From Bifidobacteriaceae bacterium (lineage in GTDB: Bacteria > Actinomycetota > Actinomycetes > Actinomycetales > WQXJ01): a DNA stretch of 64,000 nucleotides. This document shows, piece after piece, positions 25,705 through 34,107 of the stretch (its first letter is position 1; each line of letters opens with the position of its first letter). Below the pieces are notes generated by a model. That model was not told where the DNA came from, made no database searches, and saw nothing but the letters and a program-made list of their open reading frames with translations. Location of the stretch: positions 1 through 64,000 of the forward strand of contig JAISXH010000037.1 in the NCBI GenBank assembly GCA_031270825.1. Direction: 5' to 3'. Position numbers and translations under genes: made by a program.

Positions 25705-26537
25705 CCCGCGTGAAGAGGCTGCCCGGCATTGCCGCCCGGGCGCTCGTAGTCGGCCTGTTCGTGATCATCGCGGGCTTGCCCGTCTACTGGATGGTCAACA
25801 CGGCCCTGTCGACAGACGCCGAGCTCTACCGCACCGGTCAGGACTGGTGGTTGCATCTGGAACGCCTCGTCGACATCCCGGGCACTCTGTCAACGGTTCC
25901 GATTCTCAAGTGGATGACGAACTCAGCGGTGATCGCCGCCGGCACCATGACGCTGAGCCTCATCCTCTCGGTGCTGGCCGCCTATGCGCTCAGCCGTTTC
26001 AAGTTCCACGGCAAAGGCGTGGTTGCTTTCATGCTGTTCGCAACTCAGATGCTTCCTGAGGCGCTGATCGTGGTTCCCCTCTTCGCGATTTTCGTCAGCC
26101 TCGGCCTCCTCAACGAACTCTACGGGTTGGTGCTCGCCAACACAGCCTTCACTATGCCTGTGGCGGTGTTCATCCTGAAGGCGGCTATTGACAAAATCCC
26201 CCACGAGACGGAAGAGGCCGCCAGAATAGACGGATGTCCGCGGTCAAGCCAGCTCACAATGATCATACTCCCGCTGATTCTACCAAGCATAGCGGCGGCT
26301 GCTGTCATCAATTTCTTTGACGGATGGAACGAATTTCTCTTCGCAAATACCTTCATAGCTGACGCCGAGAAATGGCCTGCTTCTGTGGGACTCGTGTCCT
26401 TCATTGGACAATACGGGACGCCGCTGGCGACCGTCATGGCTGCGGCGGTTCTGTTCACTATTCCCGCCGTCGTGTTCTTCTTGGTCGTCCAGCGTCAGAT
26501 TGTCAGCGGGCTCACCGCCGGCGCCGTGAAAGGATAA
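25701..26537 (+). CDS. sugar ABC transporter permease (MalG-like)
   Basis: A 278-residue permease with six membrane segments, opening with the MalG-type GLPVYWMVNTALSTD and carrying the EAA loop ETEEAARIDGCPRSSQL near residue 175. It pairs with the preceding permease, overlapping it by four bases. Codons such as ATA and AGA, and a visible drop in GC around 26200-26380, contrast with the core genes and fit horizontal arrival of the cluster. The ATPase gene starts five bases after its stop. Confidence 0.9.
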   Translation: MTRVKRLPGIAARALVVGLFVIIAGLPVYWMVNTALSTDAELYRTGQDWWLHLERLVDIPGTLSTVPILKWMTNSAVIAAGTMTLSLILSVLAAYALSRFKFHGKGVVAFMLFATQMLPEALIVVPLFAIFVSLGLLNELYGLVLANTAFTMPVAVFILKAAIDKIPHETEEAARIDGCPRSSQLTMIILPLILPSIAAAAVINFFDGWNEFLFANTFIADAEKWPASVGLVSFIGQYGTPLATVMAAAVLFTIPAVVFFLVVQRQIVSGLTAGAVKG

Positions 26538-26542
26538 CCCCA

Positions 26543-27718
26543 ATGACGACAATCACCTTTTCCGATGTGAACAAGAGCTTTGGTCGCACTCGCGTGATTG
26601 AGCACTTCAGCGCCGAGATCTCTGACCGGGAGTTCCTGGTCTTGCTGGGCCCGTCTGGATGCGGGAAGTCAACCATGCTGAGGATGATCGCGGGCCTCAC
26701 AGACATCAGTTCGGGGGAGATTCGGTTCGACGGCACTCGCATCAACGAGCGCGAGCCGCGTGAGCGGAATGTTGCCTTCGTCTTTCAGTCCTACGCGCTC
26801 TACCCACACATGACGGTCCGTCAGAACATCTCTTTCCCCCTTATCATGGACCGGTTTTCGAAGTGGTATCACCTGCCGATCCTGAACTCGATCATGCGCC
26901 GTCTCATAGCCCGCAGGCCTGACGTGCGCGAGCAGGTTGAACAAGTCGCCAAGACACTCGAGCTGGAGCCGTATCTAGAACGCCGGCCCAAAGCCCTGTC
27001 CGGGGGACAACGCCAGCGCGTCGCCCTGGCCCGGGCCCTGGTTCGCGACCCGGTGGTCTATCTGCTCGACGAGCCCCTTTCGAATCTCGACGCCAAGTTG
27101 CGTTCTCAAATGCGGGCCGAGATCTCAGCCCTGCATCGCCGCGTCGGCAAGTCGTTCATCTACGTGACGCACGACCAAGTCGAAGCCATGACGATGGCCA
27201 CCCGCGTGGTGGTCCTGGACAAAGGAAGGATTCAGCAAGTTGGCACTCCAGCCGAGATCTACACCGAACCGGCGAACGTTTTCGTGGCCGGGTTCATCGG
27301 GTCACCACCCATGAATCTCATACCGATGGAGGTGGGGGCAGGCGTCGCCAGAATCGCCGAGACCGGTGCTAGAACCAGCCTGACTCCGCCGGTGGCGGAA
27401 GGTGATGTCCTGCTCGGCATTCGCCCGGAGCGTCTTTCCTTGACCCGTCCAGACGAACCCGGTGCGGTGACGGCCTACGTGGCCAGTGCCGAGAACCTCG
27501 GCGGCGAAACTGTGATCGGTTTCCGCTTCCACGACATCCTTGACGACACAGTCGTGGCGTCGGAAGACCCCGGCGGAACTCATCACGCGCGCGTCTCGGG
27601 GGCACCGCCGATCAGTGTCGGGGACCGAATCGGTTTGGCCATCCCGGCCGACGGACTGTGTTGGTTCGACACCGAGACCGGCCTGGTCTTGAAGCAATCG
27701 TCGGTGGTGGAGGCATGA
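26543..27718 (+). CDS. sugar ABC transporter ATP-binding protein (UgpC/MsmX-like)
   Basis: A 391-residue ATPase: Walker A GPSGCGKST at 36-44, Q-loop VFQSYALYPH, signature LSGGQRQRVALARAL, Walker B VVYLLDEPLSNLD, then a C-terminal MOP/TOBE regulatory domain from about residue 250. A stretch of about 16 extra residues around FSKWYHLPILNSIMRRLI follows the Q-loop region, unlike standard UgpC/MsmX proteins. The ATG at 26543 has AAAGGA upstream. Its presence within the operon, rather than reliance on a shared MsmX, makes the importer self-contained. Confidence 0.9.
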   Translation: MTTITFSDVNKSFGRTRVIEHFSAEISDREFLVLLGPSGCGKSTMLRMIAGLTDISSGEIRFDGTRINEREPRERNVAFVFQSYALYPHMTVRQNISFPLIMDRFSKWYHLPILNSIMRRLIARRPDVREQVEQVAKTLELEPYLERRPKALSGGQRQRVALARALVRDPVVYLLDEPLSNLDAKLRSQMRAEISALHRRVGKSFIYVTHDQVEAMTMATRVVVLDKGRIQQVGTPAEIYTEPANVFVAGFIGSPPMNLIPMEVGAGVARIAETGARTSLTPPVAEGDVLLGIRPERLSLTRPDEPGAVTAYVASAENLGGETVIGFRFHDILDDTVVASEDPGGTHHARVSGAPPISVGDRIGLAIPADGLCWFDTETGLVLKQSSVVEA

Positions 27719-28623
27719 GCGCGCGCACCGGCTTCATCGGACTCGGCAAAATGGGCGAGCCCATGGCCCGCAATCTGCTCAAGGCCGGCATCCCAGTGGC
27801 GGCTTGGGACATCATCCCGGCGAAGGTCGAAGCGCTGAGGGCCGCAGGCGGCGAGCGCGTCGAAAGCGCCTCGGACGTCGCCCGCGAGGTTGTCATCACC
27901 ATGACCGTGGACCTTCCCGAAGTGGTGACTCTACTTGAGGGGCCCGAAGGGCTGCTGGCGGGATGGGCCAAGCGTGGGATCACCGATCCAATACTTGTGG
28001 TCATGAGCACCGTGTCGCCGACCGCGATCCGCCAGTTCGGCCTCGATGTGCGCGCCTCCCACCAGGTACATGTCGTTGATGCGCCGGTGAGCGGCGGCGA
28101 CATAGGGGCTCAGCGCGGTACTCTGAGTATCATGATCGGCGGCGCCGAAGCCGATGTGGCCCCACTGGAGGGGCACTTCGCGGCCTTGGGCACAGTAGCG
28201 CGCCACCTCGGGCCGTTGGGTTCTGGGCAGATCGCCAAGTCCTGCAACCAGATAATCGTCGCCGCCACTGTCATCTCGTTGGCAGAGGCCATGGTCTACG
28301 CCCGGCGTTCAGGACTGGATCTGGCAGCGCTGGTCGAGCTGCTCCAAGGCGGCCTCGCCGACTGCGAACTGCTGCGCCAAAAGGGCTGGCGACTGCTGCA
28401 GCACGACTACGCGGGCGGCGGCGCGCTGGCCAACCAAGTCAAGGATCTCCGCTTCGCCCTTGAGCAAGCGCGTATGATTGGCGTGCCTCTACCAGGCGCG
28501 GCGGCCAGCGCTGAGTTCTTCTCGGGACTAATGGCGATGGGGTTCGCCGACGAAGACCACACCGCAGCTCAACGCATCTTCGAGACCCTGGCTGGCGAGC
28601 AGGGCGCATTGGATGAACAGTAG
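27715..28623 (+). CDS. NAD(P)-dependent beta-hydroxyacid dehydrogenase (HIBADH/GarR-like)
   Basis: A 302-residue member of the 3-hydroxyisobutyrate / tartronate semialdehyde / 6-phosphogluconate dehydrogenase family. GFIGLGKMGEPMA (residues 6-18) is the dinucleotide site, DAPVSGGDIGAQRGTLSIM the substrate loop, and GQIAKSCNQI carries the catalytic Lys. Length and the missing C-terminal extension point to the GarR/HIBADH side rather than Gnd. It begins in an ATGA overlap with the ATPase gene, so it is co-translated with the importer and likely acts on the imported compound or a product of it, perhaps a 2- or 3-carbon hydroxyacid or an aldonate. The exact substrate is unknown. Confidence 0.85.
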   Translation: MSARTGFIGLGKMGEPMARNLLKAGIPVAAWDIIPAKVEALRAAGGERVESASDVAREVVITMTVDLPEVVTLLEGPEGLLAGWAKRGITDPILVVMSTVSPTAIRQFGLDVRASHQVHVVDAPVSGGDIGAQRGTLSIMIGGAEADVAPLEGHFAALGTVARHLGPLGSGQIAKSCNQIIVAATVISLAEAMVYARRSGLDLAALVELLQGGLADCELLRQKGWRLLQHDYAGGGALANQVKDLRFALEQARMIGVPLPGAAASAEFFSGLMAMGFADEDHTAAQRIFETLAGEQGALDEQ

Positions 28624-28637
28624 GAGGCCGACACATC

Positions 28638-29426
28638 GTGAGCGGAACTCATCGCGCGGCCACTGAACGCAGCCAGCGCGTGTTCGCCGGCGGATCGCGG
28701 CAAAGCTCGCGCATCCTCGAGCGCGGCCTGCATGCCCAGGTGGTCCACACGCTCGGCCGTGACATCGTGGACGGAACACTGGCCACCGGCCAGGCACTCA
28801 TTCCGGATGACCTGTGCTCGCGCTTTGCGGTGTCGCGATCAGTGATCCGTGAGAGCCTGCGGGCGCTTGAGTCCCTGGGGATGGTGTCCGCCCGCCCGCA
28901 GGTGGGCACACGGGTTTCTGCCGAGGAGAACTGGGACCTGCTGAACCCGCAGGTCGTGCTCTGGCGTGGCGAAGGCACCCAGTACCTCCGCCAGATGCAT
29001 GAACTCCTGGAGCTCCGGCTCGGTGTCGAGTCCGCCGCCGCCGAACTGGCGACTCAACGCATCACCGCCGAACAAGTCGATGCCCTGGCCAGCGCGGCCG
29101 AGGCGATGGCGGCGGCGGCGCAGGCGCAGGACGCCGAGGGATTCCTGGAGGCCGATGTGAGTTTTCATGACATCCTCCTGCGCAGTTCCGGAAACGCCAT
29201 CATGGCCCAGTTCGCCGACACCGTTGGCGCCGTGCTGCGCACTCGCTCGGGCGACACAGGTCACACCATCCACGATCGCACCGGTCGGTCCATAGCCAAT
29301 CACCGCCAACTCGCCGCGGCGCTGCGGGACCGCGATGCGGACGCGGCTAGACGCTGGGCTCGCACGATTGTGCAGGAGACACTGACCGAGTTCTCTGATC
29401 GCACCCCACGCGCCGCCTCGCTCTAG
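28638..29426 (+). CDS. GntR family transcriptional regulator, FCD (FadR) type
   Basis: A 262-residue regulator. A basic lead of about 30 residues precedes a winged helix-turn-helix (residues about 35-100: LGRDIVDGTLATGQALIPDDL, FAVSRSVIRESLRALESLGMV). An all-helical FCD ligand domain follows from about residue 120, with metal/ligand-type Asp and His residues at DVSFHDILLR and IANHRQLAAAL. The GTG start has AGGAGG ten bases upstream. It lies between the two transcription units of the catabolic locus, whose promoters share an ATATGAT half-site. It probably represses both until an intermediate of the pathway binds. Confidence 0.88.
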   Translation: MSGTHRAATERSQRVFAGGSRQSSRILERGLHAQVVHTLGRDIVDGTLATGQALIPDDLCSRFAVSRSVIRESLRALESLGMVSARPQVGTRVSAEENWDLLNPQVVLWRGEGTQYLRQMHELLELRLGVESAAAELATQRITAEQVDALASAAEAMAAAAQAQDAEGFLEADVSFHDILLRSSGNAIMAQFADTVGAVLRTRSGDTGHTIHDRTGRSIANHRQLAAALRDRDADAARRWARTIVQETLTEFSDRTPRAASL

Positions 29427-29468
29427 TCCCATGAACTGAAGAGAAACCTCACGCGCCCCAGAAAAATG

Positions 29469-29481
29469 CATATAATATGAT
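29469..29481 (+). promoter_or_regulatory. promoter and probable GntR operator of the second catabolic unit
   Basis: TATAAT at 29471-29476 lies inside the inverted repeat CATAT-A-ATATG (29469-29479), and the sequence continues to ATATGAT (29475-29481), matching the right half-site of the operator at 23393-23401. It is about 35 nt upstream of the ATG at 29516. Confidence 0.55.
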
Positions 29482-29515
29482 TAGTAGCGGCACAGCGGCC
29501 GTTAGAAAGGGAACC

Positions 29516-30895
29516 ATGGATCTCCACAACCAGCTCCTCGAGCGAGAGCGGCGCGGCCAACCGATCCGGGTTGGCGTGATCGGGGCGGGGCGTTTCGGCG
29601 CGATGTACCTCGCTCAGGCTCACACCACCCCCGGCCTCCACATCGTCGCCGTGGCCGATATCAATCCCGAGCGGGCGCGCACAGCCCTCGATCTGGCCGA
29701 GTGGCCGGACAGCGAACTCGTGTCCACTGTGCCGCAGGCCCTGGCCAGCAGGCGTTCGCTGGCATTCGTCGAAGACGCGAACCAGCTCTTCGTGGAAGGC
29801 ATCGACGTGATCATCGAAGCCACCGGAAACCCCATTGCCGGTGTCGCCCACGCGCTCAAGGCGATCGCGGCCAACCAACACGTTGTCATGGTGACGGTGG
29901 AGGCGGACCCGTTGGCGGGACCGGCGCTGCGCCAGCACGCTCGGCGCGCCGGAGTGGTCTACACCCTGGCCTACGGCGACCAGCCGGCGGTCATCTGGGA
30001 GCTAGTCGACTGGGCGCGCACATCCGGCTTCGAAGTCGTGTGCGCGGGCAAAGGAATGAAGTTCCTCCCCCACTACCACGAGATGACCCCGGACAACGTG
30101 TGGGAGAACTGGGAGTACTCGAAAGAGCTGACTGACTCTGGCCAACTCAATCCCCGCATGTACACCTCGTTTAGGGACGGAACCAAGGCCGCGATCGAGA
30201 TGGCCGCAGTGGCCAACGCGGCCCGCCTGGCGCCTTCCGATGAAGGGCTAACCTTCACCCCTGGCTCGCAAGAGGAGATCGCTTCGATCTGCCGTCCCCG
30301 CTCGCAGGGCGGAGTGCTCGCCCATTCAGGCAGCGTCGAGGTCATGTCGAGTGTCACCCCTGACGGGAAATGGGTCCGCCACCACACCCAGGAGGGCGTG
30401 TTCGTCGTGGTCAAAGCCACTAATCAGTATGTGGCCGACTGTTTCAAGGACTTTCCCGGGGCGGCGAGTCCCGACGGCCAGTACTGCGCCCTGTACCGCC
30501 CCTACCACTTCATCGGCCTCGAAGCCAACATCTCCGTAGCCAACGCCGCCTTGCGCGGCGTGGCCACAGGCGAGCCAGTGGCGTTCTGCGGAGATGCCGT
30601 GGCCACCGCCAAGCGCGATCTTCGCGCCGGAGAACGCCTCGACGGCGAAGGCGGATACACGGTTTGGGGAAAGCTCATCTCAGCGCGCGCCTCGGTGGAA
30701 CGCGATGCCCTGCCCGTGGCGATGGCGCACGATGTCAAACTCATCCGCTCCGTCCCGCAAGGTCAAGTCGTCACTTGGCAGGACGTCCAGGTCGACGAGT
30801 CACACGCGCAGGCCCTGGAGCTGAGGAAGCAGACCGTGGCCTTGCTCGACCAGGGCCCGGACCAGCGACCGGGGTGGCTGCCCAATGAGAGTTAG
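29516..30895 (+). CDS. homoserine-dehydrogenase-like NAD(P)-dependent oxidoreductase with SAF domain
   Basis: A 459-residue enzyme. The N-terminal Rossmann domain starts RVGVIGAGRFGAMYLAQ (about residues 18-34), followed by a homoserine dehydrogenase-like middle region. The C-terminal part from about residue 350 (VAFCGDAVATAKRDLRAGERLDG) is a SAF domain, found in antifreeze-like, altronate dehydratase and FlgA proteins. Such Rossmann-SAF proteins occur in carbohydrate catabolic clusters but I know of no firm activity for them. The ATG at 29516 is preceded by AAAGGGAA. It is first in the second unit of the locus, and the next gene overlaps its end by 11 bases. Confidence 0.8.
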   Translation: MDLHNQLLERERRGQPIRVGVIGAGRFGAMYLAQAHTTPGLHIVAVADINPERARTALDLAEWPDSELVSTVPQALASRRSLAFVEDANQLFVEGIDVIIEATGNPIAGVAHALKAIAANQHVVMVTVEADPLAGPALRQHARRAGVVYTLAYGDQPAVIWELVDWARTSGFEVVCAGKGMKFLPHYHEMTPDNVWENWEYSKELTDSGQLNPRMYTSFRDGTKAAIEMAAVANAARLAPSDEGLTFTPGSQEEIASICRPRSQGGVLAHSGSVEVMSSVTPDGKWVRHHTQEGVFVVVKATNQYVADCFKDFPGAASPDGQYCALYRPYHFIGLEANISVANAALRGVATGEPVAFCGDAVATAKRDLRAGERLDGEGGYTVWGKLISARASVERDALPVAMAHDVKLIRSVPQGQVVTWQDVQVDESHAQALELRKQTVALLDQGPDQRPGWLPNES

Positions 30896-31838
30896 CCTCT
30901 TCCCGAAGGGGGAACTCGACGACCTGGTCGGCGGCAGAACGGACGTGAACGCCTGGATCGCCCAGGCTGCGTCACTCCCGATCGATGGCGTCGAGTTGTA
31001 CTTCCGCTTCTTCCCGGCAGGCGATCCAGCCGCAGTCAGGCGGGTCGGCGAGGCCTTGGCCGCCGCTGACATAGCCATGCCGATGCTGTGTGTGTCACCC
31101 GACTTCGCCCACCCAGACCCTGGCGTCAGAAGACAACAAATCGACGAATATGGCCGCTTTATCACCATTGCGCGCGAACTCGGCGGTGCCGGCGCCTCCT
31201 GTCGAGTGCTCTCCGGCCAACGCCACCCCGGCGTCGATCCAGACCAGGGCGTCCAATGGGTGGTTGAGGCATTCGAAGAACTCATTCCCACCGCCCGCGA
31301 ACTCGATGTCGTGTTGGCGTTCGAGAATCATTACAAGGACGGCTACTGGACCTACCCAGAATTCGCCCAGCGCCGACAAGTCTATATGAGGATTCTTGAC
31401 GCGATTGACGAACGGCTACATTTCGGAGTGCAATTCGACCCGTCCAACGCAATAATGGCGGGAGAGGATTCGGTCGACTTGCTGCGGTCCGTCATCAATC
31501 GTGTGGTCACAATGCAGGCTTCTGACCGCCAGCTTGCGCCGGGAGCAACGCTCGAGTCCTTGCGGCGGGCAGATGGCACCGTGGGCTACTCTCCCGATCT
31601 GCGGCACGGTGTGATTGGCCAAGGGCTCAACGACTACCCGGCGATCTTTGGCCTATTGCGAGATGGCGGCTACGACGGTTGGATCAGCATCGAGGACGGG
31701 GTCAACGGTTGGGATGAAATGCGTGCTTCGGTCGATTTTCTCAATGAGGCTCGGGAAACCTATTTTGGCGGATCTCGTGACATCCGAATCACGGCTGTCG
31801 AGCGCGCTCGCGAGAGAGTCAGAGGAAAACTGGCATGA
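30885..31838 (+). CDS. sugar phosphate isomerase/epimerase family protein (TIM barrel), first copy
   Basis: A 317-residue AP-endonuclease-2-like TIM barrel (family of xylose isomerase, IolE, IolI and hydroxypyruvate isomerase). Metal-site residues expected at strand ends are visible: Glu in VVLAFENHYKDG, Asp in FGVQFDPSNAI and Glu in GWISIEDGVNGWDE. These families isomerise, epimerise or dehydrate sugars, keto-inositols or sugar acids. It overlaps the SAF oxidoreductase by 11 bases and the alcohol dehydrogenase by four, so the three are tightly coupled. A second barrel from the same superfamily lies two genes on and is clearly diverged. Confidence 0.82.
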   Translation: MRVSLFPKGELDDLVGGRTDVNAWIAQAASLPIDGVELYFRFFPAGDPAAVRRVGEALAAADIAMPMLCVSPDFAHPDPGVRRQQIDEYGRFITIARELGGAGASCRVLSGQRHPGVDPDQGVQWVVEAFEELIPTARELDVVLAFENHYKDGYWTYPEFAQRRQVYMRILDAIDERLHFGVQFDPSNAIMAGEDSVDLLRSVINRVVTMQASDRQLAPGATLESLRRADGTVGYSPDLRHGVIGQGLNDYPAIFGLLRDGGYDGWISIEDGVNGWDEMRASVDFLNEARETYFGGSRDIRITAVERARERVRGKLA

Positions 31839-32875
31839 AGGCACTCGTGAAGTACTCGCTGGATGGCCCGGGCATTGAGATCCGTGACGTCCCGGAACCC
31901 GCCCTACGTCCGGGCACAGTGCTCGTGGCGACCCGGGCGGTCGGGGTTTGCGGTTCCGACGTGCACTTGTGGCGCAACGCGCATAGCTGGGAAGTCACCC
32001 TCCCGGTGGTGATGGGCCACGAAATCGCCGGTGAGATCGCGGGCCTGGGCGAAGGAGTCATCGGCTGGTCCATCGGTGATCGAGTTGTCTGCGAGACCGC
32101 TGGCAGCATCTGCGGCCGCTGCGCCTACTGCCGCAGCGGCCGGTACAACATGTGCCCGCATCGACTCGGCTATGGGGCCCGGCATGACGGCTTCTTCACT
32201 GAGCATGTGGTGGTGGAACCTCGCATCTTGCACCGGATACCTGACTCGGTGCCCTTTGAGATCGCCGCCATGACCGAGCCGTTCGCAGTGGCTTTCAACG
32301 GGCTGGTGGAGCGTGGAAACGTGCGCCCAGGCGACCACGTCTTGATCCAGGGGGCCGGCGCGATCGGCGCGTTGAGCGCGCAGATCGCACGCCTGCGCGG
32401 AGCGGCCACAATCACCGTGGCCTGCACTGACCGAGACAGTCTTCGCCTCGAGGCTCTGCGCGGATTGGGAGTCGACACAATCATCAACACCCAACGCGAG
32501 GACGTGCTCGCGCACGTCGCCAGCCTGGGCGACGGCCTGGGGTCAGACGTTGTCGTCGACGCGACCGGCGCCAGCGCGGCCCTCAGGCTGAGCCTGGACG
32601 CCGTGCGACCGGGCGGGATCATCGTCAAGGTGGGGTGGGGACCTCAGCCTCTCAACTTCAGCTTGGACCCGCTGGTCGCCAAGGCGGCCACTCTGCTCGG
32701 CAGCTTCTCCCACACCTGGGGCACCTGGGAGCGGGTGCTGGCGCTGTTGGCCCTCGGCCGGTTCGATTCAGGGGCCGTGCTGGGCGGCACCTATCCCCTC
32801 GGGGACTGGGAGCAGGCCTTTGGCGACATGGAGACCGGCCGAAACATCAAGTCCGTCATGGTGTTCGGCGGCTGA
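31835..32875 (+). CDS. zinc-dependent alcohol/polyol dehydrogenase (MDR family)
   Basis: A 346-residue medium-chain dehydrogenase. The catalytic zinc ligands are C39 (GVCGSD), H62 and E63 (GHEIAGE); the structural zinc site is C93, C96, C99 and C107. A Rossmann motif GAGAIGA near residue 172 and D/C residues after the next strand bind NAD(P). Sequence style is that of sorbitol, threonine or galactitol dehydrogenases. It starts in an ATGA overlap with the TIM-barrel gene. It probably oxidises a secondary alcohol of the imported polyol or sugar; which carbon and which compound are not readable. Confidence 0.88.
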   Translation: MKALVKYSLDGPGIEIRDVPEPALRPGTVLVATRAVGVCGSDVHLWRNAHSWEVTLPVVMGHEIAGEIAGLGEGVIGWSIGDRVVCETAGSICGRCAYCRSGRYNMCPHRLGYGARHDGFFTEHVVVEPRILHRIPDSVPFEIAAMTEPFAVAFNGLVERGNVRPGDHVLIQGAGAIGALSAQIARLRGAATITVACTDRDSLRLEALRGLGVDTIINTQREDVLAHVASLGDGLGSDVVVDATGASAALRLSLDAVRPGGIIVKVGWGPQPLNFSLDPLVAKAATLLGSFSHTWGTWERVLALLALGRFDSGAVLGGTYPLGDWEQAFGDMETGRNIKSVMVFGG

Positions 32876-33035
32876 GTCCCGTTGCAGATCGTCCGCGAGT
32901 CCACTGCCGGGAAGTCTCGTCCGCCCCGCCGAGTCGGGCTCAAATCCGTTTTCAGCGCTCTACCGGGCGACGGCGTGAAGGCGATGCTGGCCCGGAGCGA
33001 ACGCCTGTGGCGCCCTGAGACGGGAGGGCGGTCGC

Positions 33036-34046
33036 GTGGCTGACGTGAATGCGGCCCAAAACGACCCAGAACTCCTGCTGGAGCCGGGGCGGATCATCGA
33101 GGTCCCATATTCCGCCAAGAGTTGGCCGATCGGGGCCGGAATGCTCCAGTTCCCCGCGATCACCGACAGTGGAGAAGCGATGGCGCAAGCCGACCCCAAG
33201 ACTTGGCGGGCCGTGCTGTCCGCTGTTCCCCACCAGGGAATGCGGGCAATCGAGCTCTCCAGCCGGTGGATCGACTTGGCCGCTTTGACCACACCGCGCA
33301 GGCGGCAATTGCTCAATGTAGTCGCGGACTTGGGCCTGGACGTGGTCGGCTACCTGGTGGCCGGTCGACCAGTCGGCGACACGCGCGAGGGGCCCGCCAA
33401 CCTCGAGCTGACCCATCGCTCCATCGACGCGGCCGCCGATGCCGGCATTGGCATAGTTTGCGTGGGTTTGCACCAGTTCTCACCGGCGCAGCCGGACGGT
33501 CGGCTGTGGTTCTGGACCGTCCAGGACGCGCAGTACCACGAGGATCCCGCAGTGTGGGAACGCTCAGTGCGAGCGATCGCCGAACTCGGCGACCACGCGC
33601 TGCGAGCCGGTGTTCAGATCTCGGTTGAGACCTATCCGGGCACGCCTGTGGGGACCAGCTTCCTGGCCGCGAAGTTCATGGATGAAGTGGGGCACGCCGC
33701 AGTCGGCCTGAATCCCGACTTGGGAAATCTCATCCGGGTGCAGGGTCCGGTGGAGGACTGGCGCATCACGGCCGCGAACCTGCTTCCGCGAGCCAATTAC
33801 TGGCATGTGAAGAACTACGCCCGTCTGGAGAATCCGTCCACCGGCACGGTGCTGACCCATCCCGCCAGCCTCGTGGAAGGCGTCCTGGACTACCGCAAAG
33901 CCCTCCGCTTTGCGCTCGCCAACGGCTTCTCGGGGCCAATAGTGGTGGAGCATTACGGCGGCGATGGGCTATCGGTGAGCGCGGCCAACGCACGCTACCT
34001 GCGGGGATTACTGGATTGGATGATTCCCCGGCCGCAGGCCGAGTGA
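33036..34046 (+). CDS. sugar phosphate isomerase/epimerase family protein (TIM barrel), second copy
   Basis: A 336-residue AP-endonuclease-2-like barrel, distinct from the one at 30885. Likely metal ligands are Glu in AGVQISVETYPG, Asp in AVGLNPDLGNLI, His in NYWHVKNY and Glu in GPIVVEHYGGDG. The GTG at 33036 has GGGAGGG nine to ten bases upstream. It is separated from the alcohol dehydrogenase by 160 nt with no terminator or gene, so it is probably the last member of the unit. Two isomerase-type barrels with three dehydrogenases suggest a multi-step oxidation and isomerisation route. Confidence 0.82.
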   Translation: MADVNAAQNDPELLLEPGRIIEVPYSAKSWPIGAGMLQFPAITDSGEAMAQADPKTWRAVLSAVPHQGMRAIELSSRWIDLAALTTPRRRQLLNVVADLGLDVVGYLVAGRPVGDTREGPANLELTHRSIDAAADAGIGIVCVGLHQFSPAQPDGRLWFWTVQDAQYHEDPAVWERSVRAIAELGDHALRAGVQISVETYPGTPVGTSFLAAKFMDEVGHAAVGLNPDLGNLIRVQGPVEDWRITAANLLPRANYWHVKNYARLENPSTGTVLTHPASLVEGVLDYRKALRFALANGFSGPIVVEHYGGDGLSVSAANARYLRGLLDWMIPRPQAE

Positions 34047-34107
34047 TGCCTTCACGCCGACAGGCTCACGCCTGCGGAGGCCGTGCGAAGAGGCCGCCGG
34101 TCGCTTC

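Noticed and set aside
23444..34046. integrated mobile element carrying the sugar locus
   Set aside because: Base composition hints at transfer, but no integrase, transposase, tRNA target or flanking direct repeats were seen.
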